Shown here: positions 7,926 to 16,431 of the stretch, piece by piece | Layout: each line of letters opens with the position of its first letter | How positions within the stretch are numbered: position 1 is the stretch's first letter | NCBI GenBank assembly: GCA_017520505.1 | Contig: JAFXFN010000006.1 | Span: 40,091-104,090, forward strand | DNA: 64,000 bases | Reading direction: 5' to 3' | Origin: Clostridia bacterium | GTDB lineage: Bacteria; Bacillota; Clostridia; Oscillospirales; CAG-272 | Translations under genes and position numbers: made by a program | The notes under the pieces: generated by a model | Seen by the model: the letters and a program-made list of their open reading frames with translations, nothing else | Told to the model about the DNA's origin: nothing | Databases searched by the model: none

Positions 7926-9371
7926 TTACGAAATTTCGTTAAGGCATTGCTTTATTATTTCAAGGGATTGAGCCTTTGTGTACAGGTATCTGCTTTCAAA
8001 AAGCATATCGAAGAAGTTTGATGCTTCCTCAAGAAGCGTTGCTTCACCGGTAACAACACCGACCTGGCCTGAAAACTCAGAAGCGCTTGACGGTGTCATA
8101 CTGAACATAAGCTGACAATCCTTCATATAATCTATCATCGTGTCTATCGTGAAGTCAACGAAGTTCTCATTTATGACACGAAAATCCGACACGCCTTCTT
8201 CCATTGCGCTGAGCATTTTCGAAAGTATATCCCTTCTAACTTCAACAGGTGCGGGATCAACGTATTCTTCCGGAAAATCATAAAGAATACCTGTTTTTAC
8301 AAAATCATAGAGTCCCCTTTTGGCAAATGCGCCCATTTTCAGCCTGTCTTTATATGCATTATAATATTCATACAAGGACGGAAGCACGTCGTTCACCTCC
8401 GGAATATCTGTTTTTGCAATCTTTTGCATCTGATCATATTCCATAAACGGCACAACGCAAGGTGAGTGCTGAAAATAACAAACGTACGACAGCGGTTTCG
8501 TTGCTTTCTTTATAAAATCAAACAGATCGAAGACAGACGAATATCGGCGCACAAGACTCCTCATTCCCGACATATGTGTCTGACAGATATCAGTGAAGTC
8601 GTTTACAGTTTCTTTATCTGTAACAACGAGCGCACGGTCAAGCTTTTCATTCATAAATATGATCTCATTCGACAAAAGAATATAGTCAGAAAAGCCAAAC
8701 GGCAAAATATCAGACTTTTCGCACGTATATTCATAAAGAATATCTCCGCTTCCGATAAAAAACGGTGCGCAGTCAAGTATCTGCAAAAAATTGCCCAAAC
8801 CGCCTTTGCGTTCTTTTTTTGTGATCTGTGTGCATATTTTAAAGTTAACTTTATCCGAAACGGTGGAAAGAATTGAGATCACCGTTTCCTGAAGTATTTT
8901 GTTATCACTTGTGACGTTCGTATACAGTAACGGTGCGGAATGGTGCTTTACTTCCCTTTTTGTTGCTTCAAGAGCGTACAAAAGAACCTCTGTATGGGTT
9001 TTCAACATTCGTATTCCGTCTTCTTTTTTTGATACGTTCCACTTGTCATTATGCTGTATTTCCATTTCACGCATTGAAAGCTTTGTAAACGGAGAAGAAA
9101 GCTCATTTCTTTTTATAATTTCATCAAGCTGACGGCACACGATGCTTCCAAAGCGTGCAATATCAAGCTCCTGCATCAACAAATATTTTTTCGCCTTTGA
9201 AATCGGAATTACAGATATAATCGCCGCAAGCTCATCGTGAGTAGGTGTTTTCTGACCGTTTACGATCTTGGTTACAATAGAACGAGAAATGTTCGCACAT
9301 GCGGCAACACGCATAACTGACATATTATTTTCGTTCATTTCATTAAAAAGCATTTCACTAAATGCGGACAT
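7926..9371 (-). CDS. long HTH (XRE-like) regulator with unknown C-terminal domain
   Basis: 481 residues from the ATG at 9371, preceded by AAAGGAGA. Residues ~8-60 form a helix-turn-helix of the lambda-repressor/XRE kind: 'NMSVMRVAACANISRSIVTK' followed by 'IVNGQKTPTHDELAAIIS'. The remaining ~400 residues are mixed alpha/beta and soluble, without a signal, membrane helix or family I recognise. Short HTH proteins are common, but this large C-terminal part suggests a sensor or effector domain. The gene is alone, with its own promoter and terminator, between gdhA and proC on opposite strands. Linkage to nitrogen or proline metabolism is possible from position but is not shown. Confidence 0.6.
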   Translation of the reverse strand: MSAFSEMLFNEMNENNMSVMRVAACANISRSIVTKIVNGQKTPTHDELAAIISVIPISKAKKYLLMQELDIARFGSIVCRQLDEIIKRNELSSPFTKLSMREMEIQHNDKWNVSKKEDGIRMLKTHTEVLLYALEATKREVKHHSAPLLYTNVTSDNKILQETVISILSTVSDKVNFKICTQITKKERKGGLGNFLQILDCAPFFIGSGDILYEYTCEKSDILPFGFSDYILLSNEIIFMNEKLDRALVVTDKETVNDFTDICQTHMSGMRSLVRRYSSVFDLFDFIKKATKPLSYVCYFQHSPCVVPFMEYDQMQKIAKTDIPEVNDVLPSLYEYYNAYKDRLKMGAFAKRGLYDFVKTGILYDFPEEYVDPAPVEVRRDILSKMLSAMEEGVSDFRVINENFVDFTIDTMIDYMKDCQLMFSMTPSSASEFSGQVGVVTGEATLLEEASNFFDMLFESRYLYTKAQSLEIIKQCLNEIS

Positions 9372-9410
9372 TATCGATCTCCTTTCTCGCAATAATCATT
9401 CTCCTGCACT

Positions 9411-9439
9411 ATAATAGCACATTTTCATCTTTCAGTCAA
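9411..9439 (-). promoter_or_regulatory. promoter of the HTH regulator
   Basis: Minus strand TTGACT (9439-9434), 17-bp spacer, TATTAT (9416-9411). Confidence 0.7.
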
Positions 9440-9591
9440 GTTTTTTCGTGAAACTATATTTATTTTTGTTGTAATTTACTAAAAATAATACACAACATTC
9501 TACAATAAAACAAAAAAGTTTTAAATAAATACATATCATTTCGGCAATTAATGTGATATAATTAACTTTACTAATCTATTTGGAGAAGAAT

Positions 9592-10407
9592 ATGAACGAA
9601 AAAATTGCTTTTATAGGCGTCGGAAATATGGCACACGCCATAATCAACGGTATATTGAAGAACAGCAATGACTTCACCGCCGACGACATAATACTTTATG
9701 ATAAATTTCCCTCTCAGCTTGATGATTATCCGTCAATGCGTGCGGCAAGCTCGGCGTCAAATGCCGTAAGAGATGCGGATTTTGTAGTGTTTGCGGTCAA
9801 GCCCCAGAATTTTGCAGAACTTTTGGGTGAGCTTAAAGCAAGCAATATTGATTACAAAAGAAAAACCTTCATAACCATAGCAGCAGGCATAAGCTGTGCT
9901 TACATACAGTCTTATCTGCCCGATGCCGCCGTTGTAAGGGCAATGCCGAACACACCTATGCTTATCGGCGCAGGTGTTTGCTCCGTTTGTAAAAACGAAT
10001 ATGTAAGCGAGGAAAGCTTCAAAAAAGCGTTTGCGCTTTTCTCTGCCCTCGGCGTTGCATTTGAGCTTACAGAGGACAAAATGAATGCGATAATTTCACT
10101 TACCTCATCATCACCTGCTTATATATTCTTATTCATCAAATCACTTATGGACGGCGCTGTGCTTCAAGGCATAGAATTTGAAAATGAAAAGGAAATGAGA
10201 AGAATTGCATGCGAAACCGTCATAGGCTCTGCAAAGCTTCTTATGAACAGCGAAAAATCCCCCGAACAGCTTATAAAAGACGTTACATCACCAGGCGGAA
10301 CAACAGCCGAAGCGATGAAGGTATTTTACGGCGCTGACTTTGAAAAGACAGTACACGAGGCGATGAGTGCCTGCACAAAGCGTGCAGAGGAGCTTTCGGG
10401 AAAATAA
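9592..10407 (+). CDS. proC: pyrroline-5-carboxylate reductase
   Basis: 271 residues from the ATG at 9592, five bases after GGAGA; a TTG at 9580 overlaps the ribosome binding site and is rejected. The N-terminal Rossmann motif is 'IAFIGVGNMAHAIINGIL', followed by 'VVRAMPNTPMLIGAG' and the C-terminal signature 'VTSPGGTTAEAM' of ProC. The enzyme reduces 1-pyrroline-5-carboxylate to proline with NAD(P)H, the last step of proline synthesis in the cytoplasm. A TGATATAAT extended -10 (9554-9562) lies 30 bases upstream, with no clear -35. Two membrane-protein genes follow on the same strand. Confidence 0.93.
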   Translation: MNEKIAFIGVGNMAHAIINGILKNSNDFTADDIILYDKFPSQLDDYPSMRAASSASNAVRDADFVVFAVKPQNFAELLGELKASNIDYKRKTFITIAAGISCAYIQSYLPDAAVVRAMPNTPMLIGAGVCSVCKNEYVSEESFKKAFALFSALGVAFELTEDKMNAIISLTSSSPAYIFLFIKSLMDGAVLQGIEFENEKEMRRIACETVIGSAKLLMNSEKSPEQLIKDVTSPGGTTAEAMKVFYGADFEKTVHEAMSACTKRAEELSGK

Positions 10408-10471
10408 ACGGAATATTCCGTCACACGTTTTCATATTATTATACAGAATTATGAAAACGGAGTGTTAAAGA

Positions 10472-11095
10472 ATGAAATACATAACGGACGGAGAAAATAA
10501 GCTTATTGATAACGAAAAAAGTGAAAATGTTGCTGTGCGAACGCTGTACACTATGGCAAGGCGAAAGCAGAGGCGATGTTATTTTTCGTATTCACTTATA
10601 TTTCTTTGTGTAATATTTTTTCTGTCCCTTATCGCAGGATGTCTTTTATACATATATTTTGAAAGAGCCGATACGGAATTTATATTTGACGTCAGCTCAC
10701 TCGGCAATGCATCTGCCGGTACGTTGAAATCGATACTTAAAAATTATTTTTTATCATTTCTGCCGTTTGCTTTGCTGTTTGTTCTCGGATTTACGTCCTT
10801 GTCATCGCTGATAAGCGGTCTTTTGTGTGCGGGATTCGGTGCATTTTGCGGATTCTGCATAACAAATGCACTCAAATCGTTTCCCGAAGGACTTCTGTCA
10901 GCTTCCGTGCCGCTTGGGCTCTACTGCATTATTTTGCTTTATTTTTCGGCAATATCAGTGAGCTTTTCTCACAGTATGCGTCCGTCAAGACAGTTTAAAG
11001 GCATGCTTGAGGAGGACCTTGCGTGTTACCTGCGTTATCTTCTGACATCCGCATCATTCGCGCTTGCGGTTTGTATAATACACCATATTATCTGA
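10472..11095 (+). CDS. polytopic membrane protein, SpoIIM-like (tentative)
   Basis: 207 residues. The cytoplasmic start is charged, then about five hydrophobic segments follow (around 42-66, 90-112, 115-135, 142-165 and 188-205). The stretch from 'ILKNYFLSFLPFALLF' through 'SLISGLLCAGFGAFCGFCIT' resembles the layout of stage II sporulation protein M (B. subtilis SpoIIM is about 214 residues), a member of the peptidoglycan-hydrolysing complex in engulfment. I see that likeness in pattern only. GGAG lies 9 bases upstream of the ATG. It could be any small integral membrane protein. Confidence 0.45.
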   Translation: MKYITDGENKLIDNEKSENVAVRTLYTMARRKQRRCYFSYSLIFLCVIFFLSLIAGCLLYIYFERADTEFIFDVSSLGNASAGTLKSILKNYFLSFLPFALLFVLGFTSLSSLISGLLCAGFGAFCGFCITNALKSFPEGLLSASVPLGLYCIILLYFSAISVSFSHSMRPSRQFKGMLEEDLACYLRYLLTSASFALAVCIIHHII

Positions 11096-11108
11096 AGGAA
11101 AGTTAAAA

Positions 11109-12071
11109 ATGGAAAGAAAAAAGATTTTGAAGTTACCCAACATATTCGACACCCAAAAAGAAGGCAAGGGTGTTAAAAAGGGTGAGGTAAAGGATCCGTC
11201 GTTTAAAAATTTCTTTAAATATTACGGCAGATCTATAACGAAGCTTCTTAACACAAATCTGATGTTCACGCTTTTGTGTCTGCCCGTATTTTCGCTGTTT
11301 TTTGCCATTGCAGGCTTTACAAATCTTTCAGCACCTGCTGCATCAGGTACGCTGTTCGGCCCCGTTCGTTCAGCGATAATCAGCGGAAACATCAATCCCG
11401 TGACAATGTCGCTTTTCGGCGCTGTCGGTGTTCAGACCGACCAAAGCGTACGACTTACGATCCCCACACTTATATTTTTCGGCATTGCCGCACTTATTAT
11501 CTTCACCTGGGGATATGCCAACACGGGTATGTTTTACGTAATACGAAATTTACAAAAGGGTGAGCCCGTATTTATGTTTGCGGATTTCAAGCAGACAATA
11601 AAGCAAAACAAGCTTCAATCGCTTTTGCTTGGTATAATCGATCTTGCGATAATAGGGCTTACGTTTTATGATTTGCAGTTCTTTGCGATAAACTCTTCCC
11701 TTTCGTCTATGTACAGCGTAATGTTCTGGATATGTGTATTTATCGGAATTATGTATCTGATAATGAGAGTATACCTCTATTTGATGCTTGTAACGTTTGA
11801 CCTGTCGATATACAAGATGTTCAAAAACGGACTTATATTCGTATTTATCGGACTCAAAAGAAACATCCCCGCAATTTTGGGTATGCTTCTTGTGATCGCA
11901 TTCAACATATTCATATTTATAGGATTTTTGCCCGTCGGCATCGTGCTTCCGTTCGTTCTTACATTTGCAACGTGCGCTTATATCGGTGTTTATGCGGCAT
12001 ATCCCAAGATAAAGGAAATAATGATAGATCCGTATTACAACGAAAACGGCGAAGAAACAGAAGAAGAATAA
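11109..12071 (+). CDS. DUF624 / YesL-like membrane protein
   Basis: 320 residues with a soluble ~45-residue start and about six membrane helices. The order of motifs fits DUF624: 'TNLMFTLLCLPVFSLFFAIA', then a helix around 'ALIIFTWGYANTGMFYVIRN', 'GEPVFMFADFKQTIKQNK', 'LYLMLVTFDLSIYKMFKNGL' and a final helix pair. The family includes YesL, often found beside sugar-uptake genes; its biochemical role is unknown. The tail is acidic. Only 13 bases separate it from the gene upstream, so they form one transcript ending in the terminator just downstream. Confidence 0.7.
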   Translation: MERKKILKLPNIFDTQKEGKGVKKGEVKDPSFKNFFKYYGRSITKLLNTNLMFTLLCLPVFSLFFAIAGFTNLSAPAASGTLFGPVRSAIISGNINPVTMSLFGAVGVQTDQSVRLTIPTLIFFGIAALIIFTWGYANTGMFYVIRNLQKGEPVFMFADFKQTIKQNKLQSLLLGIIDLAIIGLTFYDLQFFAINSSLSSMYSVMFWICVFIGIMYLIMRVYLYLMLVTFDLSIYKMFKNGLIFVFIGLKRNIPAILGMLLVIAFNIFIFIGFLPVGIVLPFVLTFATCAYIGVYAAYPKIKEIMIDPYYNENGEETEEE

Positions 12072-12080
12072 TTAAACATC

Positions 12081-12114
12081 AAAAGCGTCAGACTCCAATG
12101 AGTCTGACGCTTTT
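12081..12114. terminator. bidirectional terminator
   Basis: A perfect 15-bp stem AAAAGCGTCAGACTC / GAGTCTGACGCTTTT (12081-12095, 12100-12114) with loop CAAT sits between convergent genes and has A- and T-runs on both sides. Confidence 0.93.
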
Positions 12115-12125
12115 ATAAGCTTATT

Positions 12126-12800
12126 TTAAGAAATAAGCTCAGATACACTTACAAATTCGTATCCTCTTTCAATAAGCCTCGGTATTACCGTTTCGAGTGC
12201 TGACGGTGTCGGCGTGTCGGGTGTGATAAAATCGTGAAACAGAATTATATCACCGCACCCCACCCCGTCAAGTATTCTTTGCGATATCGTTTCCGACGGC
12301 GTATGCGCCCAGTCCCTCGTATCGTGTGACCACAGTATAACGTCACATCCGCTTTTTTTCGCCGTGCTTGAAACATCAGCACCGCAATATCCCTCGGGTG
12401 GACGGAACAAAACGGGCTTTTTACCCGTGAGCCTGCTGATGACTTCAGAGGCTTTTTCTATTTCCGCCTCAAGCTCCTGTGCGCTTACCTTTTTCAAATG
12501 CGGATGCGAATACGTGTGGTTTCCTATTTCGTGACCTGACGAGGCTATACGCTTAACCTTTTCGGGATGTCTTTCAGCATTCACGCCTATGACGAAGAAC
12601 GTCGCCTTGACACCGTATTTTTCAAGTATATCGAGAATTTCATCCGTATACTTATAATGCGGGCCGTCATCAAATGTCAGGGCGATCTTTTTTTCATCGG
12701 TGGCAACGCACCGATAAACTCCGTTTTCCGCCAATGCAGGGAAAACAGCCGAAAAACACAGAAAAAATGAGCTGATAACACACAAAAATTTTATCCGCAC
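12126..12800 (-). CDS. secreted polysaccharide (chitooligosaccharide/peptidoglycan) deacetylase
   Basis: 224 residues with a signal peptide (to about ALA, residue 24) and a single NodB-type domain. The metal and catalytic motifs are intact: 'ALTFDDGP' (Asp pair), 'GNHTYSHPHLK' (zinc histidines), 'LFRPPEG' and 'LFHD'. Such enzymes remove acetyl groups from N-acetylated sugars of peptidoglycan or other surface glycans. Translation starts at a GTG inside the last 10 bases of the upstream deacetylase gene, with no strong ribosome binding site, so translation is probably coupled. The exact substrate cannot be told from sequence. Confidence 0.85.
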   Translation of the reverse strand: MRIKFLCVISSFFLCFSAVFPALAENGVYRCVATDEKKIALTFDDGPHYKYTDEILDILEKYGVKATFFVIGVNAERHPEKVKRIASSGHEIGNHTYSHPHLKKVSAQELEAEIEKASEVISRLTGKKPVLFRPPEGYCGADVSSTAKKSGCDVILWSHDTRDWAHTPSETISQRILDGVGCGDIILFHDFITPDTPTPSALETVIPRLIERGYEFVSVSELIS

Positions 12801-13576
12801 AGCTCGTCAAGTGTACCGAAGCGGTAGCCCATACCTTCCCATTCAGTCAAAACGCTGTCGAGTATATCGGCATTCGTTTTTGAGGTGGGGTGAAGCAGAA
12901 CCACCATACCGTTATGCGTATTATCCAAAATGAGTTTTTTTGCTTTTGCAGGGTCGGGCTGTTTGTTGTTATCCCAATCCGCATACGCAAAGCTCCAGAA
13001 TACGGTCTTATATCCAAGCTCATTTGCAAATTTCAGATTTTGTTCGGAAAATCTGCCCTCGGGAGGTCTGTAGTACATAGCCATACCCTCGCCCGTCATC
13101 TCGGTATAATATGAAGAAAGGTCGGAAAGCTCACGTTCAAATACTGCTTTGTCCGTTATCTTCGTCATATCCTTATGACGTGCTGTGTGGTTGCATACAA
13201 GATGTCCTTCGTTTGCCATTCTTTTCACAAGCTCGGTATTTCTTCTTATGAGATTGTCGAGCACAAAGAATGCACCCTTTGCTCCGTGAGCCTTTAAGGT
13301 ATCTAAAATACGCTCTATATTACCGTTTTCATATCCTGCATCAAACGTAAGATATATGACCTTTTCGTTTTCATCGCCGACGTAATACCCGCCGAGATCG
13401 TTTATAAAATTGAATCTCGGATCGAGTGTCGGCGCTTTATGCTCCGAATTTCTTTTACAGTAATAATTGAAAGGCTCGTTTGCGCACGATGTCGTTACGT
13501 CACTGCCGTTTACAGCGCTCGGTATCAAAAGAAAAAGCGCTGTCAGCACGGCGCAAAATCTGTATATTTTCGTCAT
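12791..13576 (-). CDS. PdaA-like peptidoglycan N-deacetylase
   Basis: 261 residues from the ATG at 13576, eight bases after AAGGA. A signal peptide (about 1-24) is followed by a NodB domain of the PdaA subtype: 'YLTFDAGYENGNIERIL', where Asp-Ala-Gly replaces the usual Asp-Asp-Gly, then 'VCNHTARHKDM', 'YYRPPEGRFSE' and 'VLLHPT'. In Bacillus, PdaA removes acetyl groups from muramic acid on the way to the muramic-delta-lactam of spore cortex; the same subtype here suggests cortex or cell-wall modification, which is an inference. The next deacetylase gene overlaps its end by 10 bases, so the two form one unit. Confidence 0.82.
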   Translation of the reverse strand: MTKIYRFCAVLTALFLLIPSAVNGSDVTTSCANEPFNYYCKRNSEHKAPTLDPRFNFINDLGGYYVGDENEKVIYLTFDAGYENGNIERILDTLKAHGAKGAFFVLDNLIRRNTELVKRMANEGHLVCNHTARHKDMTKITDKAVFERELSDLSSYYTEMTGEGMAMYYRPPEGRFSEQNLKFANELGYKTVFWSFAYADWDNNKQPDPAKAKKLILDNTHNGMVVLLHPTSKTNADILDSVLTEWEGMGYRFGTLDELCG

Positions 13577-13596
13577 TTGAACCGTCCTTGAAATGA

Positions 13597-13637
13597 ATTT
13601 TGCCCGCAAGAGTATTGTAACTCAAAGCGGGCAAAAT
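13597..13637 (-). terminator. terminator of the GrpB-NUDIX gene
   Basis: Minus strand: ATTTTGCCCGC and GCGGGCAAAAT (11 bp), with an inner GAG/CTC pairing, separated by 19 bases. It lies between the stop of the fusion gene and the start of the deacetylase pair, and may also be read on the plus strand. Confidence 0.7.
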
Positions 13638-13655
13638 ATACTTTAAAACGGTTTA

Positions 13656-14927
13656 TCAGTTTTTGGATTTTCTTCCAAGATTATAAATGAAGCTTTCAGC
13701 CTCTGCAAGAATACGTCTGTAATTTGAATTCCAGAACAGTCGGCACGCATCATCGTATTTGAGCCATCTGTATTCCGACATAACGCTTTCAAACACTATT
13801 TTAGGATCGTTTGATTCTGCAAGGAACAAAACGACCGTCTTTCTGCATGGTGCGGCAAGCCTGTACGTTACGGAATGTCTGAAATTCTTATGAGGCTTTA
13901 AATGCTGACCTATCTCCTCAAACACTTCCCTCTTTGCCGTCTGCAATTCGGTCTCGCACATTTCCATGTGGCCTTTCGGGAAGCTCCACGTACCCGAACG
14001 CTTCTGGAACAGCAAGAGATATTTTATACCGTCGGGTGTTTTTCTGTAGACTATCATTCCCGCAGACTTCTGATAAAGTGAATTTACGGTTATTTCGTAA
14101 AACTTTTCACGAAAATGCACCGCTTCCTCTATTCTTGCCTGATTTACGTACACACCGGGAGGTGCGAGCACAAGGCGCACACCGCATTCGCCGCCTCTGT
14201 GTATGACACCGACAACGGTACCTGTAAAAGATGCAACGGTTGTTCTTACACCGAGAATATATGCGCGAAGCTCCTTTCCGTCAGCGCCGTGCTCACCCTC
14301 AATAACTCCGTAATTTATCGGATACGTTATATTTTTCTTCGTGGGGTGGCGTGTGCCTATCGGACGTGTAACGCTTACGGTAAACGTCTTACCTAAATAA
14401 TTACGTGTGCTTGTTTTTCTTACTACATTTCTTATATATTCCGATTTTGATGCATTATAATGGTCAACGCTGTCCGGATGCTTGAGGTATGCCGCCTCTT
14501 TTATTTTTATATATTCCTCTCTGTGTGAATCCTTTGCACCGAGATATTTTCTGAAATTGATAAAGCCCTGCCATCTTTCATCCATATACTCAACGAAATG
14601 GATATTGTGCGTAACTATATCGTTTTCAAGATCGCCCGAGAAGAAAAACATTCGTCTTGCGTTATCTCTGCCCGGCATGTGATATACACCAATCTCGGCA
14701 AGCTCCGGGATAAACTTGTTCACATCCTCAAGAAAACGAACGCCGACGGCAATATCGATTACGGGAACTGCTGACATACCGAAAACAGCGGTCGAGCCGA
14801 TATGTTGTATATCCACCGCAAATGTGCCGAGCACGTTTTTTAAATTCATTATGGCATCCGATGCCTCTTTTTTCCACGCAGGATCATAAGCGGATAAGCA
14901 GACCTTACCTTCTTTTATTCCCAACAC
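13656..14927 (-). CDS. three-domain fusion: GrpB nucleotidyltransferase-like / pyrophosphatase-like / NUDIX hydrolase
   Basis: 423 residues from a GTG preceded by AAGGGTGA. Residues ~1-175 resemble the GrpB (UPF0157) family: 'SAYDPAWKKEA', 'IQHIGSTAVFGMSAVPVIDI', a nucleotidyltransferase-like core. Residues ~178-275 resemble the soluble inorganic-pyrophosphatase fold: 'VTRPIGTRHP' and 'TYPINYGVIEGEHGADGKEL'; the aspartates of the classical DGDPLD motif are mostly absent, so catalysis is doubtful. Residues ~283-415 are a NUDIX domain with an exact box from G319 (G-x5-E-x7-REVFEEIG). NUDIX enzymes cleave nucleoside-diphosphate-linked compounds. The combination suggests processing of a nucleotide substrate, but none can be named. 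It is a single gene with its own terminator. Confidence 0.75.
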   Translation of the reverse strand: MLGIKEGKVCLSAYDPAWKKEASDAIMNLKNVLGTFAVDIQHIGSTAVFGMSAVPVIDIAVGVRFLEDVNKFIPELAEIGVYHMPGRDNARRMFFFSGDLENDIVTHNIHFVEYMDERWQGFINFRKYLGAKDSHREEYIKIKEAAYLKHPDSVDHYNASKSEYIRNVVRKTSTRNYLGKTFTVSVTRPIGTRHPTKKNITYPINYGVIEGEHGADGKELRAYILGVRTTVASFTGTVVGVIHRGGECGVRLVLAPPGVYVNQARIEEAVHFREKFYEITVNSLYQKSAGMIVYRKTPDGIKYLLLFQKRSGTWSFPKGHMEMCETELQTAKREVFEEIGQHLKPHKNFRHSVTYRLAAPCRKTVVLFLAESNDPKIVFESVMSEYRWLKYDDACRLFWNSNYRRILAEAESFIYNLGRKSKN

Positions 14928-14955
14928 GGTATGTCACCCTTTCTTTCTACGTTTT

Positions 14956-14990
14956 TTAAAAAATCAGTGTCTGTGACACTGATTTTTTAA
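14956..14990 (-). terminator. terminator of htrA
   Basis: A 16-bp stem TTAAAAAATCAGTGTC / GACACTGATTTTTTAA with a three-base loop follows the htrA stop codon on the minus strand; it is symmetrical enough to work both ways. Confidence 0.9.
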
Positions 14991-14992
14991 TT

Positions 14993-16324
14993 TTAATTAT
15001 CTTCTGCGGGACGTGTAACCGTAAACTCAACGGTAATTATCTGTGATTTTCCGTCACGGTAGATTACCATTTCCGCTGTATCGCCGACACAGTACGACGC
15101 AATAAGAGTTGAAAGCGTGCTGGGGCTTGATATCATAGTTCCATCAACGGTAAATATAATATCATTTACCTTCAGTCCCGACTTCTGCGCATCATATCCG
15201 TCAACGACCTTTGTTATATAAACATATCCCTGTCTTGTCTGTCCTATCTCAACACCGAGGTATGCTTTGTCGGTTGACGATTTGTTTGCAATTATATCCT
15301 GAACGATTCCGTATGCCGTATTCGAAGGAATTGCAAATCCGATACCCTCAACGTCGCTTCCCGACGATTTTGCGTTAACAACACCGATAAGCTCGCCTGC
15401 CATATTGAACAGCGCTCCGCCCGAATTACCGGGATTTACGGGAGCATCCGTCTGGATAAGCGTCATCATTTTATTATCGATCTTTATTTCACGTGCAAGC
15501 GCTGAAACGATACCGCTTGTAACGGAGCCGCCAAGCTCTCCCAGAGGATTTCCTATAGCAATTACGGTCTGACCGACTTTAAGATTATCGGAATTTCCGA
15601 ATGTTGCCGTGGAAAGCTCCTGCGCTTCGATCTTAATAACAGCAAGGTCATTTTTCGTGTTTACGCCCCAGATAACAGCATCGTAAACGTCACCGCTTCT
15701 GAGTCTTACCGTAACCTTTTCCGCACCGTCTATAACGTGGTTGTTCGTTACAATAAAGCCGTCGTGCGTTACGATAACACCGCTTCCCGCACCCTGCGAA
15801 ACGCTTTGACCGAAGATAGAACCGTAAACGACCTTTTCCGTTTTTATTTCAACAACGCAGTCAACGGTCTTTTCAACGATATTGACCATTTCATTCGGCT
15901 GTACGATAACGTCGCTGTATGCGAGCGTTTCGTCACTCGCCGTAACTTCGTCCTTTTTATCTGTCGTCTGATCCTTTGTTACCTCGCCGTTTACAGGAGG
16001 CGTTACGCCGTTATTACCGAAATACCGTCCTGCAAAATATGCGCCTGTACAAAGCAAAACAACTATGACAACACAAGCGATAATAAGTCCTGCCGAGCCT
16101 TTCTTTTTAGGCTTTTCGGGGTACGGAGATGAAACTGTGTCGGGATTTGAAAAATAGCTTCTCGTTCCTCCGTCATTGAACGACGACGCTTTGTAATATC
16201 CCGTATCGTCTTTAGAGGGTTCAGCACTTTGTGCTTCGCCAAGAGGGGATGAACCGACGTCGGTCTTCGTTTCTTCGTTTGAGTTTAAATTTTCATTATA
16301 ATTGTTATCGAAATTTTCGTTCAT
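14993..16324 (-). CDS. htrA: HtrA/DegP-family membrane-anchored serine protease
   Basis: 443 residues. The first ~75 are a disordered, Asn/Ser-rich cytoplasmic tail, followed by one membrane helix (~77-100) and a Thr/Asp-rich linker. The protease domain (~135-335) has the catalytic triad in 'IVTNNHVIDGA' (His), 'TKNDLAVIKI' (Asp) and 'PVNPGNSGGALFN' (Ser). A single PDZ domain (~345-435), with 'AYLGVEIGQ' and 'KVNDIIFTVDG', binds substrates. This is the usual Gram-positive HtrA design, degrading misfolded proteins at the outer face of the membrane. It ends in a strong terminator and is not in an operon with the genes beside it. Confidence 0.93.
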   Translation of the reverse strand: MNENFDNNYNENLNSNEETKTDVGSSPLGEAQSAEPSKDDTGYYKASSFNDGGTRSYFSNPDTVSSPYPEKPKKKGSAGLIIACVVIVVLLCTGAYFAGRYFGNNGVTPPVNGEVTKDQTTDKKDEVTASDETLAYSDVIVQPNEMVNIVEKTVDCVVEIKTEKVVYGSIFGQSVSQGAGSGVIVTHDGFIVTNNHVIDGAEKVTVRLRSGDVYDAVIWGVNTKNDLAVIKIEAQELSTATFGNSDNLKVGQTVIAIGNPLGELGGSVTSGIVSALAREIKIDNKMMTLIQTDAPVNPGNSGGALFNMAGELIGVVNAKSSGSDVEGIGFAIPSNTAYGIVQDIIANKSSTDKAYLGVEIGQTRQGYVYITKVVDGYDAQKSGLKVNDIIFTVDGTMISSPSTLSTLIASYCVGDTAEMVIYRDGKSQIITVEFTVTRPAEDN

Positions 16325-16431
16325 CGTTTAGTCCTTTCAAAATTATGTATTACAGCTCTGTGCTTTTATTATTGCACCTCTATGTGACAGTAATGTGAAA
16401 ACACACAGGCAATATTTTGAAATTATAAGAC

